DNA of 64,000 bases from Bacillus cereus G9842 (GTDB taxonomy: Bacteria > Bacillota > Bacilli > Bacillales > Bacillaceae_G): the NCBI RefSeq assembly GCF_000021305.1, contig NC_011772.1, positions 3,076,001-3,140,000 of the forward strand, read 5' to 3'. Below, in pieces: positions 16,902 to 25,462 of the stretch (within the stretch, counting starts at the first letter, position 1; each line of letters starts with the position of its first letter). The position numbers and the translations under genes were made by a program. The notes beneath the pieces were generated by a model. The model worked only from the letters and a program-made list of their open reading frames with translations, searched no databases and was not told where the DNA came from.

Positions 16902-18332
16902 ATGAACTTATCAATTTTTGATGAACTAGAATTGTTTTCTCAAGAGTTAAAACGATATATGTCACCTGATGCTCTAGAGAGATTAGCTAAAAATGTAGGA
17001 TTTGTTAAACGAAAAAGTAAATACCGCGCACAAGATTTAGTGGCCTTATGTATTTGGTTAAGTCAAAACATAGCCCATACTTCATTGACACAACTATGCA
17101 GTCGATTAGAAGCTAACACCGGTATTTCTATGAGTCCAGAAGGATTGAATCAACGCTTTAATTTACAAGCTGTGCAGTTTTTACAACAACTCTTAGCACA
17201 TTTACTTCACCAACAATTTTGCTCTTCTAGTAAGATTCCAACTTTGTATACAAACTATTTTCGTAGTATTCGTGTATTGGATTCTACACATTTTCAGGTT
17301 CCAGATAAATTTGCTTCTAGATATCAAGGTTCAGGAGGTAGTGGTCATAGTGCTGGTGTGAAAATTCAATTAGAGTACGATTTGCTTAGTGGTCAATTTT
17401 TACATGTTCATGTAGGTTCGGGAAAGCAAAACGATAAAATTTATGGTTCTACTTGCTTAACGTCTCTTCAACCGCACGATGTATGTATACGTGATCTAGG
17501 ATATTTCGATTTAAGAGATTTACAAACGATAGACGAGTGTGGTGCTTATTTTATTTCACGATTAAAGCTCAATACACGTATATATAGGAAGAATAGAGAA
17601 CCTGAATACTTTCAAAACGGAACAATAAAAAAGCAATCTGAATACATCCAACTAGATATGGAGCAATTCATTGACCAATTACAGTCCGGTGAAACATATG
17701 AAATTCCTGAGATTTATATTGGGATGTATCAAAAACTTCCTGCAAGACTAATTCTGTACAAATTAACTGAAACGCAAATGAAACGTAGACAAAAAGATTT
17801 AGCATCTAAAGAACATAAAAAACAAATTACCTATAAAGAACGCAGTAAGCGACTTAGTGCAATTAACTTTTACATTACAAATATTCCTTTGGAATATCTG
17901 CCAAAAGAACAAGTATACGATTTTTATTCCTTACGATGGCAAGTTGAACTTATCTTTAAAACTTGGAAATCATTTTTTCGTATTCATCATTGTAATTCTA
18001 TAAAATTAGAACGACTAGAATCTCACTTATACGGACAATTAATTAGCATCCTTCTTTGTTCCTCCACCATGTTTCAAATGCGCCGATTACTCCTCATCAA
18101 GAAGAAACGAGAATTAAGCGAATATAAAGCGATTTATATGATAAAAGATTATTTTCCACTTATTTATCAATCTCTACAAAAAGAGACACAAGAATTAACA
18201 AAGATATTGTCTCGGCTATTTAATCTCTTACAGAAAAACGGACGAAAATCCCATAGGTATGAGAAGAAAACAGTCTTTGATGTCTTAGGTGTCGTATACA
18301 ACTTTTCTATGTCACACAATCATGTAGCGTAA
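16902..18332 (+). CDS. IS231-type transposase (IS4 family)
   Basis: A 476-residue DDE transposase. The two catalytic Asp appear in VLDSTHF and CIRDLGYF, and the YREK signature is YSLRWQVELIFKTWK (Y-2-R-3-E-6-K). It is full length compared with IS231 transposases (about 478) and shows no internal stop, so it may be active. It is a homologue of, but clearly different from, the copy at 19706-21136. Confidence 0.93.
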   Translation: MNLSIFDELELFSQELKRYMSPDALERLAKNVGFVKRKSKYRAQDLVALCIWLSQNIAHTSLTQLCSRLEANTGISMSPEGLNQRFNLQAVQFLQQLLAHLLHQQFCSSSKIPTLYTNYFRSIRVLDSTHFQVPDKFASRYQGSGGSGHSAGVKIQLEYDLLSGQFLHVHVGSGKQNDKIYGSTCLTSLQPHDVCIRDLGYFDLRDLQTIDECGAYFISRLKLNTRIYRKNREPEYFQNGTIKKQSEYIQLDMEQFIDQLQSGETYEIPEIYIGMYQKLPARLILYKLTETQMKRRQKDLASKEHKKQITYKERSKRLSAINFYITNIPLEYLPKEQVYDFYSLRWQVELIFKTWKSFFRIHHCNSIKLERLESHLYGQLISILLCSSTMFQMRRLLLIKKKRELSEYKAIYMIKDYFPLIYQSLQKETQELTKILSRLFNLLQKNGRKSHRYEKKTVFDVLGVVYNFSMSHNHVA

Positions 18333-18537
18333 TCCAAAAAATTGAAACCCGTTCGGGTTTATTTGGTATGCACATCTTTAAAGAACTTACACTGGATTTT
18401 AAAAAAAAGAAAAAATCTCACGTGAAATTAAATTTATATAATCTTAGCTTGATGGGCATGGGGCGGGACCCCAATAAGAACGGTATCTAAGATTGTATGA
18501 GAGGTGTTTGTTCCATTTCAAAGATCTCAGCCGACGA

Positions 18538-19047
18538 TTAACTCAAGTACCGGTTTCGGATGATTCCCATGTGATGAAGTTCGTGTCCTGCGATGCCGTA
18601 CGCGAGGGCGCGTGCCGTAATGCTTAGGTTGTTGGCTGTGCCCTTACGATTCCATGCCTCAGCCGGTAGCCCGCGCAGCAATGTGATCGTTGATTGCCTT
18701 ACGGCCCGGTAGTCTTCGGCCAATTGCGCGGTTGTCCAGCTTCCGAAAGGAGGTAGGAACAATTCCTGATCGAAACCGGTCAGAGGCGTCTGGTCCCCTC
18801 TTGCGAACCGGAGCAGGCGGTAGGTCATGACGCGTTCCGCGTCTGCAATGTGGCCCACGACTTCTTTCAGCGTCCATTTTCCTTCCGCATACCGATATGC
18901 AGCCTGGCTTTCGGTCAACGATGCCAGGAGCTCAGTCATTTGCTTTTCCTGGGCGAGCAGAATGTTGATGATGTTACCGTCCGGCACCAAACGGATATAT
19001 TCACCGGAGTTCCCGGCGTATTCTTCTTCTGACGGTCTTTGATTCAT
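18538..19047 (-). CDS. DinB-fold protein, foreign G+C-rich gene
   Basis: A 169-residue four-helix protein of the DinB/YfiT-like superfamily: HIADAERVMTYRLLRFARGD in helix 2 and GHELHHMGIIRNRY at the C-terminus supply the metal-binding His pattern. Its base composition is far richer in G and C than all neighbours and its codon use looks more like Paenibacillus or Brevibacillus, which signals transfer. It lies between an IS231 right end (18460) and a Tn3-family terminal repeat (19540). The ATG follows AGAGGTGAC. DinB-fold proteins include thiol transferases and stress proteins; its reaction is unknown. Confidence 0.8.
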   Translation of the reverse strand: MNQRPSEEEYAGNSGEYIRLVPDGNIINILLAQEKQMTELLASLTESQAAYRYAEGKWTLKEVVGHIADAERVMTYRLLRFARGDQTPLTGFDQELFLPPFGSWTTAQLAEDYRAVRQSTITLLRGLPAEAWNRKGTANNLSITARALAYGIAGHELHHMGIIRNRYLS

Positions 19048-19335
19048 GCGTAGTCACCTCTTTATGTAAATATAGAAAATTATAGCACTCATCTATGTCT
19101 AATAAATTCGCGAAATGATAGAACTTCCCTTCTAATAATTGAGGAGAAGCAACTATTTAGTTGGTCGGTAGCCACACTATCCTGATTCGTTAGCACAATA
19201 AAAATTATCTGTTATACAATATTTCGAAGTTATTAATATATATAGAGGTAACCCCTTCTTTTTTTAATTTAAAGATGAATTTCCAATTATATTTTGAAAT
19301 GAATTGGAGTAAAACACACTAGTCTAACTACTTTT

Positions 19336-19417
19336 TTATACAAGATTTTATGCGAAAAAGAATAGCGAAGATCCCTAGAATCTCCGCTATATCAATGATG
19401 TATAAAATCTTGTATAA
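19336..19417. other. Nested palindrome
   Basis: Perfect 16-bp outer arms TTATACAAGATTTTAT (19336-19351) and its complement (19402-19417) enclose an inner pair ATAGCGAAGAT / ATCTCCGCTAT with one mismatch (19362-19390). No T-run follows. The remaining gap 19048-19335 shows nothing I recognise. Confidence 0.65.
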
Positions 19418-19501
19418 GTGATAGATAGACATAGAGACAAAAAATTTAGTAAAAACAAGGATTCTATGAAAAACTTGCTACCGATAATCAAGAATTATGT
19501 A

Positions 19502-19538
19502 AATAAGCTGTCCATGTGGACAGCTTATTGTTTTTTTT
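19502..19538 (+). terminator. Strong terminator inside a Tn3-family end
   Basis: AATAAGCTGTCCA and its exact complement enclose a 2-base loop and are followed by eight T. It ends one base before the Tn3-type terminal repeat and points outwards, so it would block transcription leaving the element. Confidence 0.85.
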
Positions 19539-19539
19539 G

Positions 19540-19577
19540 CTTAGCGTGCAAAATTCGCGTCTTGTTGGCGGTACCCC
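19540..19577 (-). repeat. 38-bp Tn3-family terminal inverted repeat
   Basis: Read on the minus strand it begins GGGGTACCGCCAACAAGACG and ends CACGCTAAG, the same plan as the 38-bp ends of Tn4430 (GGGGTACCGCCAGC... CTAAG). The outer GGGG faces right, so the element body lay to the left. IS231 copy 2 is inserted at its outermost base. Confidence 0.75.
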
Positions 19578-19705
19578 ATCGCTATCAAGGTAAGCTTATG
19601 CAAAATTAATTTTAGACGAGATTGTTTCTTTTTTCTAAAGGGCAAGTGTAGGTGATTGAAAGATTTGCATACGAAATAAACCCTAACGGGTTTCACTTTT
19701 TTGAA

Positions 19706-21136
19706 TTAAGCGGCTTGATTATCAGACAGGGTACAATTGTAAACGACACCTAGTATATCAAAGACCGTTTTTTTCTCATATCGATGAGATTTCCGCCCGT
19801 TTTGCTGTAGGAGGTTGAACAGGCGAAGTAACACCCTTGATAGCTCTTGGGTGTTTTTTTGTATAGTTTGGAATAGAAGAAGAAAATAGTCTTTAATCAT
19901 ATATATGGCTTTATACTCACTAAGCTCTCGTTTTTTCTTCGTGAGGAGCAATTGACGCATTTGAAACATGATAGAAGAACAGAGTAGAATGGCAATCAAT
20001 TGACCATATAAATGGCACTCCAATCGTTCTGGTTTTATTTTTTTACAATGATGAATTTGAAAGAATGATTTCCACGTTTTAAATAAAATTTCGATTTGCC
20101 AACGCAAAGAATACCAGTCATGCACCTGTCCCATTGGGACAATATCTGTAGGGGTGTTTGTCATATATACATTGATACCACTGAGTCGTTTACTACGAGG
20201 AGAATACTTCATTCCTTTCTTTTTTTCTCTTATAGCTTGATCTTGTAATCGTTTTTGTTGTTGTTCTTTTGTTAGTCGATGAACAATCACACGAGTTGGG
20301 ACTTTATCAGTCATTCCTACATAAGCATTGGATATTTCGCATGTTTGTCCTGGCTGAAGAGAGTTCATTAAAACCTCCATATCTATCTGGATATACTCTG
20401 TACTTTTCTTGATTCTGCCATCTTGAAAATAATCAGGGCTAGGATTCTTTTGATAAATACGTGTATTTGATTTGATACGTGAGATATAATAAGCCTTTTT
20501 ATCTTGTATATATTGAAGATCTTTCAAATGAAAATAACCTAAATCTCGGATACATAAATCATTCGCTGCTACATTTGGGACACACAGAGAACCGTAGGTT
20601 CGATCATGTTGTTTACCTGGACCAGTATGAATATGTAGGAACTGTCCACTTAACAAATCATACTCAAGTTGAATTTTTATCCCAGCTGTATGGCTGCATC
20701 CTCCTGCACCTGGATAAACGAATGTAAAGGGATCTGGGAGTTGAAATGCGGTTGAATCTAAAATACGAATACGCTTGAAAACAGAGTTGTATGGAGAAGA
20801 AATTGGCATAGATGAGGCCAGTTTTTGGGTTAGTAGTTCAGCTAATAGGTGTTGTAAAAATTGGACAGCCGCTTGATTAAATCGTTGATTCAGCCCCTCA
20901 GGACTGATGAGCACTTCTGTCGATGCTTCCAAGCAGCTAGATAACTGAGTTAAAGAAGTCGTAGCGACATTTTGGCTCATCCATACACATAAAGCGACTA
21001 AATCTTTTTCTTGGTATTTACTGGTTCGTTGTACAAAACCAACATCTCTAGCAAGATCTCGTAAGATATTTGGAGATAAAAAGCTTTGAATCTCTTGAGC
21101 AAATAGTTGTAATTCATCGGATACAGAAATAGACAT
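19706..21136 (-). CDS. IS231-type transposase (IS4 family)
   Basis: A 476-residue transposase with catalytic Asp in ILDSTAF and CIRDLGYF and the YREK signature YSLRWQIEILFKTWK. No internal stop is seen. The longest frame starts at 21148, but the ATG at 21136 follows the AAGGATGG site and gives the same length as copy 1. A hairpin covers the ribosome site. Confidence 0.93.
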   Translation of the reverse strand: MSISVSDELQLFAQEIQSFLSPNILRDLARDVGFVQRTSKYQEKDLVALCVWMSQNVATTSLTQLSSCLEASTEVLISPEGLNQRFNQAAVQFLQHLLAELLTQKLASSMPISSPYNSVFKRIRILDSTAFQLPDPFTFVYPGAGGCSHTAGIKIQLEYDLLSGQFLHIHTGPGKQHDRTYGSLCVPNVAANDLCIRDLGYFHLKDLQYIQDKKAYYISRIKSNTRIYQKNPSPDYFQDGRIKKSTEYIQIDMEVLMNSLQPGQTCEISNAYVGMTDKVPTRVIVHRLTKEQQQKRLQDQAIREKKKGMKYSPRSKRLSGINVYMTNTPTDIVPMGQVHDWYSLRWQIEILFKTWKSFFQIHHCKKIKPERLECHLYGQLIAILLCSSIMFQMRQLLLTKKKRELSEYKAIYMIKDYFLLLFQTIQKNTQELSRVLLRLFNLLQQNGRKSHRYEKKTVFDILGVVYNCTLSDNQAA

Positions 21137-21138
21137 AC

Positions 21139-21183
21139 AAAACGCCATCCTTTCCTATGATTCTATAGAAAGAATAGCGTTTT
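21139..21183 (-). promoter_or_regulatory. Hairpin covering the transposase ribosome site (IS231 copy 2)
   Basis: AAAACGCCATCCTTTC and GAAAGAATAGCGTTTT pair with G-T pairs on the transcript and include the ribosome site of the transposase gene. Confidence 0.6.
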
Positions 21184-21248
21184 TTTCTTTTTATGGATAC
21201 ATTTTTTTAGCTCGATAGCGATGTGGTGTTACCTCAAATATAATTATT

Positions 21249-21467
21249 TTATTTGAAGGTCTCTTTTAAATTTTTATCAAATCTTTTCATAGGTTGATAT
21301 ACAAGGACGTGTAATGATAAACCTATCACTGCAGTAATGTTCAAAATAATACTTATAATCATTAAAGACCATTCTATAACTGGAGAAAAGTATCCGTTCG
21401 TGCTTAATGTTGAAGAACTGATACCTAGTAGTAAAATCACTATTAGTAAAGGTAAGTTTTTAACCAA
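21249..21467 (-). CDS. Small two-helix membrane protein, unknown
   Basis: A 72-residue frame with a TTG start after AAAGGGGG. Two hydrophobic helices (about residues 4-20 and 30-53) are followed by a basic tail RFDKNLKETFK, so the C-terminus is probably cytoplasmic. I do not recognise a family. It lies just outside IS231 copy 2 and could be a resident gene or a passenger. The ribosome site and composition make it a plausible real gene. Confidence 0.5.
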   Translation of the reverse strand: MVKNLPLLIVILLLGISSSTLSTNGYFSPVIEWSLMIISIILNITAVIGLSLHVLVYQPMKRFDKNLKETFK

Positions 21468-21561
21468 TTTGAATCCCCCTTTTAAATATAATATTTTTAT
21501 ATCATTATATCACACTAGATTATGTAATTAATATAAGATAGTTATCTATGAGAATTTAGCG

Positions 21562-21609
21562 TATTTTCTCTTTTTTGGGGTGACCTACTTCTTTAGCTTG
21601 ATAGCGATG
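21562..21609. repeat. Right half of an IS231-ended miniature element
   Basis: TTTTTTGGGG followed by the IS231-type right end TTTAGCTTGATAGCGATG. Its left half is missing. It is followed by the 11-bp spacer GGGTCCCGCCA and then a complete copy. Confidence 0.55.
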
Positions 21610-21620
21610 GGGTCCCGCCA

Positions 21621-21740
21621 CATCGCTATCAAGCTAAGAAAATATAACTACCCCCAGAACAAGATTTTATGCTAATTTGTAATAAAAAAGCTCATTTTTT
21701 CGTTTTGGGGCTGATTTGTATTCTTAAGTTGATGGGCATG
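21621..21740. repeat. IS231-ended miniature element 4
   Basis: A 120-bp copy with ends CATCGCTATCAAGCTAAG and TTCTTAAGTTGATGGGCATG and internal CCCCCAGAAC / TTCGTTTTGGGG arms. Flanks GGGTCCCGCCA and GGGTACAGTCA agree at 8 of 11 positions, perhaps an old target duplication. Confidence 0.7.
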
Positions 21741-21772
21741 GGGTACAGTCAGGAAAATGCGGATTTACAACG

Positions 21773-22480
21773 TTAAGAAAGTTTCAATGGTCTTAAAGAA
21801 TCTAACGAGATCATTTTTTCTGAATTAAAATGGTATTCTCCAAGTAAATTAATATGTTCCCAACCTAGAGGTGACATATGGTGCAATAATTCTTCATTAA
21901 AACTATCTGACCGTTTTTGATATTCAACTGCTTTTGTTAGATGTAAGGTATTCCAAATACTGATGGCATTGATAATTATGTTTAAAGCACTGGCTCTTTG
22001 GAATTGATGCTGTATGGTTCGTTCCCTAAGCTCTCCTTGTTTTCCAAAGAAAATAGCTCTTGCCAGTCCATTCATGGTTTCTCCTTTATTCAATCCTCTT
22101 TGTATTTTTCTTCTTAGAGATTCATCCGAAATGTAATTAAGAATAAAGATCGTTTTTTCTATTCGCCCCATTTCACGTAAGGCTGTAGCTAAGCTATTTT
22201 GTCTTGAATAAGAACCTAATTTCCCCATATTAAGGAATGCTGAGACTGCTCCTTCTCTTATTGAATGGGCTAATCGCAAAACATCTTCATAATTTTCTTC
22301 AATGACCTTTGTATTTATTTGCCCACGTAAAATAGTTTCTATTTTTGGATACTCACTCGCTTTATCTATTGTAAATAATTTTGAGTTCGATAGATCTCTT
22401 ATCCTTGGAGAAAATTTAAATTCCAATAAATAGGTTAACCCCAAAATTTGGTCTGTGTAAGCAGCATTATCAATACCTTT
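21773..22480 (-). pseudogene. C-terminal remnant of a Tn3-family transposase
   Basis: About 235 residues matching the end of Tn3-type TnpA. GIDNAAYTDQI probably holds the second catalytic Asp; SPRIRDL, RQNSLATALREMGRIEKT, RGLNKGETMNGLARAIFFGK and HMSPLGWEHINLLGEY are conserved segments, and the catalytic Glu region is present. A TGA precedes the fragment at 22481, and the N-terminal two thirds are gone. It may come from the transposon whose 38-bp end survives at 19540, though orientation and spacing do not prove it. Confidence 0.85.
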
Positions 22481-22928
22481 TCACCAAAAAATTAGAATTA
22501 AAGTATGATCTTTCATTATAGACATGTGAAAATGACTAACGATTCAAATTCGTTAGCCATCATCTTCCATTAAAATGCTCGATTATTGAATAAGAGTTTT
22601 ATTTTCAAAATTTTATACTATTTGTTAATGGTAACTTGTTGACTAACACAATTCCTTTTTAAGAATTTAGAAGATTCTTAAAATAAATTCACTTTAACTT
22701 GAGCACCAGTAAGATAATACCAGTTGAACCGTGCACTATTTTTGAAGTTATATTCTTATAAAACTCTTCGATAACCGATAGTATTTAGAAATAACCCTAG
22801 ATAAAACACTAAATTTTCACTATTCCATTTAAAGACCTTCACAAAATAGGGTGGAAAATATCATGAGAGCTTGCTCACCCGCGTTGCAGACGTGGCGCAA
22901 CTTTCCAAATCCTCCACCACTGATTCTA
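22481..22928. other. Gap between Tn3 remnant and orphan gene
   Basis: It holds a small hairpin (ATGACTAACGA / TCGTTAGCCAT, 22532-22560) and otherwise AT-rich DNA without a gene. Composition changes near 22865, where G+C-rich DNA belonging to the orphan gene's 3' flank begins, a likely transfer junction. Confidence 0.5.
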
Positions 22929-25025
22929 TTAGCTTAGGGGGAGCATGACACCGATTGCGTCAACGTCTGGAGTTACCGCATCTCCTTTGCCCTCTGAAGC
23001 CCGACCACTGATCGTGATGGTTAGCTCCGGACTCGTTATATCGAGTTCAGGTAAGTTGAATAATAGGAATGATATCACCTCATGGTCGTCTAACGGGTGT
23101 TCAGGAATTTCCGTTGGAATTTTAAAGAACTGTTTGTAAGCTTTTCCGGTAATACTTCCGTTTGCCACAACCCTTTCGTCCCTGGGAGCATCGGCTAGGC
23201 CATTCCAATGACACGTGTATGAGCTAGATCCATCGCTGAAGGTCCAGTCGCAACTTTCCCACCCTCCACCGTAAGCTGGAGAACTGCCATTCCGCTCGAA
23301 GGCCAACACATGCGTTCTCTGCAGATCCTCAAAAGTAGGACGATCACCATGGGTGACATTTTCAAGCAACTGCTGTAGTCCAGAGTAGAGAAATCCTCCC
23401 GAAAACGATGAGACGGTGACAGCGCCACCAGGCAAGATGACCTGCGATCGACCATTTGGAGGACCAATCACATTTTCTTGGGAACCACCATTTGTGTTAC
23501 TGATGGCTGTCCCGGCCCAGGAAATAACACTGTTTGGTAGCTCTGGAGATGCCAAGCGCACTAGTTCTTCCGTGGCTCGTGCAATAACATCGGGTAATCT
23601 GTCTCCTGCAGCACTTAGGGATTGATACAATTGGTAGGTTTTAATCGCATCCGCACTCGAGTCGCCGGACGAGGTTAGGTTGGCAAGGCCAGAAGCCACC
23701 GAAGCGATGGTCCTCTTTCGTTCACTTTTCTTCGCTGTGAGTAGCACCTTCTGTGCCATAGCAATCTGTTTCACGATGACCGAATTTCTACACATGCCAT
23801 CTGTATCCGAAATCAATGTGCACAACTCCACCATACCGATACCTCGCCAGATGAGGCTCCACCAGTGTTGCCCCACTAGTCGAACTGCTTCTCTGCCCCT
23901 CGCAATGATTTGTTCAGCAGTACCACCATAGTCATCCGGATTTACAAGTCCAGGTGGCCACAGTTCTGGGTGCTCAAGCTTTAAAGCATGCCAATCACCA
24001 GCATACATGATCTTGAAAAAACTGAATCCAGAATGAATATCCGCACCTGCCAAAGGATGCAACCCATTCCACATAAAGCTAAAATATTTGTCTCCGGATA
24101 AATCGAGATCCTTGATTGTCCATATACCTTCCTCCATACGTTTTATAACGGCTCGAAGGAAGTTAGCGTATGATTTCATCTCACGGCAGCCGGCCCGCCC
24201 ATGTACCAGTGATTCGGGTGCAACCGCCTTCAGCACGGCCATCCGCACCGCAATCGCATAAGCGGCAGCTGGCAATGTGAAACGATGGTCCCAGACCAGC
24301 TCCCCAGGCTTCCTAATCAGCTGGTCACGATTAGGGTGATAGCCAAGCCATGAATTACTTATATCATGCGGGTTAATTCCTAGCGCCTTCAAGCTAAACG
24401 GCCGCATCCATAAGCCACCATCAAGACCTTCGCTAACAAATGTTTGAACCGCTAGCAAAGACATGGTGTCGGCCTCAGCTATCTTGTTTGCCCAAACCAG
24501 ATCGTTTCGTGGACGTCCCAGTTCGAGGTACTCCTGTACTATTCGTAGAGCAGTAGACGAATGTGCACGCAAGAATGTCAGGTTGTCACGACGAATGGCT
24601 GTCCACGTTCCAAGCAATGTGTCCTCAATTTTCTCTAACATATCACTAATCCTTGCGAGCATTACTATTACAGGATCAGTATCCGGAGGACCAAGCAGCC
24701 CCCACCAGTCCGCTATCTTGACACCCAACTCGACTGCGTCACCAACAAGAACAATTGTGTCCGTAAGTTCAATAATATATCGAAGCGTCCTCTGTGCTGT
24801 CGAACCTATACCTAAGTGATAATAGTCATTGGCCCAGCCCCCGAAACTCAAGTCATCTGCGTTCAGTAGCTGAAGCCCTTTGCCGACATAGGCAGCTGTA
24901 AGCTGCTGCGCAAGTTCTGGTGAAGCATCGGAGACATTCGTGACATCCTGAGGCTTGGGTACCACCATCCCGTCACTTCTAAGGAAAACACCCGTAGTCG
25001 GGATCCGATAAATTGAATCGCTCAT
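22929..25025 (-). CDS. Large protein of unknown family, foreign composition
   Basis: A 698-residue protein with no signal peptide that I recognise and no family that I can name. Around residues 75-110 two hydrophobic stretches (YIIELTDTIVLVGDAVEL and VKIADWWGLLG) suggest membrane-active or buried helices, followed by a long mainly helical region to about residue 490 with many Trp. From about residue 510 the protein is rich in Ser, Gly and Thr and looks like beta structure; it ends with LDITSPELTITISGRASEG, a beta-sandwich-like tail. Codon use and G+C content are far above the neighbours. The ATG at 25025 follows AGGAGGGG; an upstream TTG also exists. A soluble or pore-forming toxin is one possibility, but nothing seen proves it. 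Confidence 0.7.
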   Translation of the reverse strand: MSDSIYRIPTTGVFLRSDGMVVPKPQDVTNVSDASPELAQQLTAAYVGKGLQLLNADDLSFGGWANDYYHLGIGSTAQRTLRYIIELTDTIVLVGDAVELGVKIADWWGLLGPPDTDPVIVMLARISDMLEKIEDTLLGTWTAIRRDNLTFLRAHSSTALRIVQEYLELGRPRNDLVWANKIAEADTMSLLAVQTFVSEGLDGGLWMRPFSLKALGINPHDISNSWLGYHPNRDQLIRKPGELVWDHRFTLPAAAYAIAVRMAVLKAVAPESLVHGRAGCREMKSYANFLRAVIKRMEEGIWTIKDLDLSGDKYFSFMWNGLHPLAGADIHSGFSFFKIMYAGDWHALKLEHPELWPPGLVNPDDYGGTAEQIIARGREAVRLVGQHWWSLIWRGIGMVELCTLISDTDGMCRNSVIVKQIAMAQKVLLTAKKSERKRTIASVASGLANLTSSGDSSADAIKTYQLYQSLSAAGDRLPDVIARATEELVRLASPELPNSVISWAGTAISNTNGGSQENVIGPPNGRSQVILPGGAVTVSSFSGGFLYSGLQQLLENVTHGDRPTFEDLQRTHVLAFERNGSSPAYGGGWESCDWTFSDGSSSYTCHWNGLADAPRDERVVANGSITGKAYKQFFKIPTEIPEHPLDDHEVISFLLFNLPELDITSPELTITISGRASEGKGDAVTPDVDAIGVMLPLS

Positions 25026-25083
25026 CAATAACCCCTCCTAATAAATAGTAATTTTCTCTTTCTATCTCCTCAATATCACTTAT

Positions 25084-25105
25084 ATTACTGCCCGTTAAAC
25101 ATAAA
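25084..25105 (+). repeat. Possible bcr1 tail fragment
   Basis: TTACTGCCCGTTAA followed by ATAAA repeats the last part of the bcr1-like elements. The rest of the element is absent. A 14-base match is suggestive only. Confidence 0.35.
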
Positions 25106-25138
25106 ATTATCCAAAATCGTTATTTAGGGGTCACCATA

Positions 25139-25256
25139 CATGCCCATCGACTTAAGAATTTTATAAAACCCCAAAACAAAAAAATGTACATTTTCACATG
25201 AAGAAGTCAATTTTCTCGTTTTGGGGGTATTTGTATTTCTTAGCTTGATAGCTATG
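25139..25256. repeat. IS231-ended miniature element 5
   Basis: 118 bp; ends CATGCCCATCGACTTAAG and TTCTTAGCTTGATAGCTATG; arms ACCCCAAAAC and GTTTTGGGGGT. Flanked by GGGTCACCATA on the left and GGGTAGCACCA on the right, the latter shared with element 6. Confidence 0.7.
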
Positions 25257-25267
25257 GGGTAGCACCA

Positions 25268-25384
25268 CATCGCCATCAAGCTAAAATTTTATAGCACCCC
25301 CAGAACGAAATTTTGTACTATCTTGTAATAAAATGCTCATTTTTTCGTTTTGAGGTATTTGCGTTTCTTAGTCTGATAGTGATG
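25268..25384. repeat. IS231-ended miniature element 6
   Basis: 117 bp; ends CATCGCCATCAAGCTAA and TTCTTAGTCTGATAGTGATG; arms CCCCCAGAACGAAA and TTTCGTTTTGAGG. Separated from element 5 by exactly 11 bp; followed by GGGTGGGCCCC, which fits GGG-N5-CCC. Confidence 0.7.
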
Positions 25385-25462
25385 GGGTGGGCCCCCACAC
25401 AGTACGATTTTATTTCAAAAACACAACGATTTTACTACACACTTTTTATTTATCCCAAACTC

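Larger units (their letters stand above)
16803..18460 (+). mobile_element. IS231-type insertion sequence, copy 1 (IS4 family)
   Basis: The transposase gene is followed by a clear IS231 right end, CTTAGCTTGATGGGCATG, ending at 18460, then the target-like GGGCGGGACCC. A left end matching it was not found. CATG at 16803, 1658 bp away, fits the usual IS231 length of about 1.65 kb and is given as a provisional boundary. No matching target duplication is seen on the left, so the left end may be diverged or lost. Confidence 0.7.
19577..21223 (-). mobile_element. IS231-type insertion sequence, copy 2
   Basis: A 1647-bp element with ends CATCGCTATCAAGGTAAG (left) and TTTAGCTCGATAGCGATG (right, inverted) and one transposase gene. 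The 11 bases outside the ends, TGGCGGTACCC and TGGTGTTACCT, agree at 8 of 11 positions, which would fit an old target duplication. The left flank is the tip of a Tn3-family terminal repeat, a target preference known for IS231A in Tn4430. Confidence 0.85.

Noticed and set aside
19418..19609. 63-residue plus-strand frame
   Set aside because: It runs through a strong terminator and a transposon end and has no ribosome site.
22929..25025. Orphan protein as a three-domain Cry toxin
   Set aside because: The stretch IADWWGLLGPPDTDP recalls helix 2 of Cry domain I, but none of the conserved Cry blocks can be found, so the name would be unsupported.
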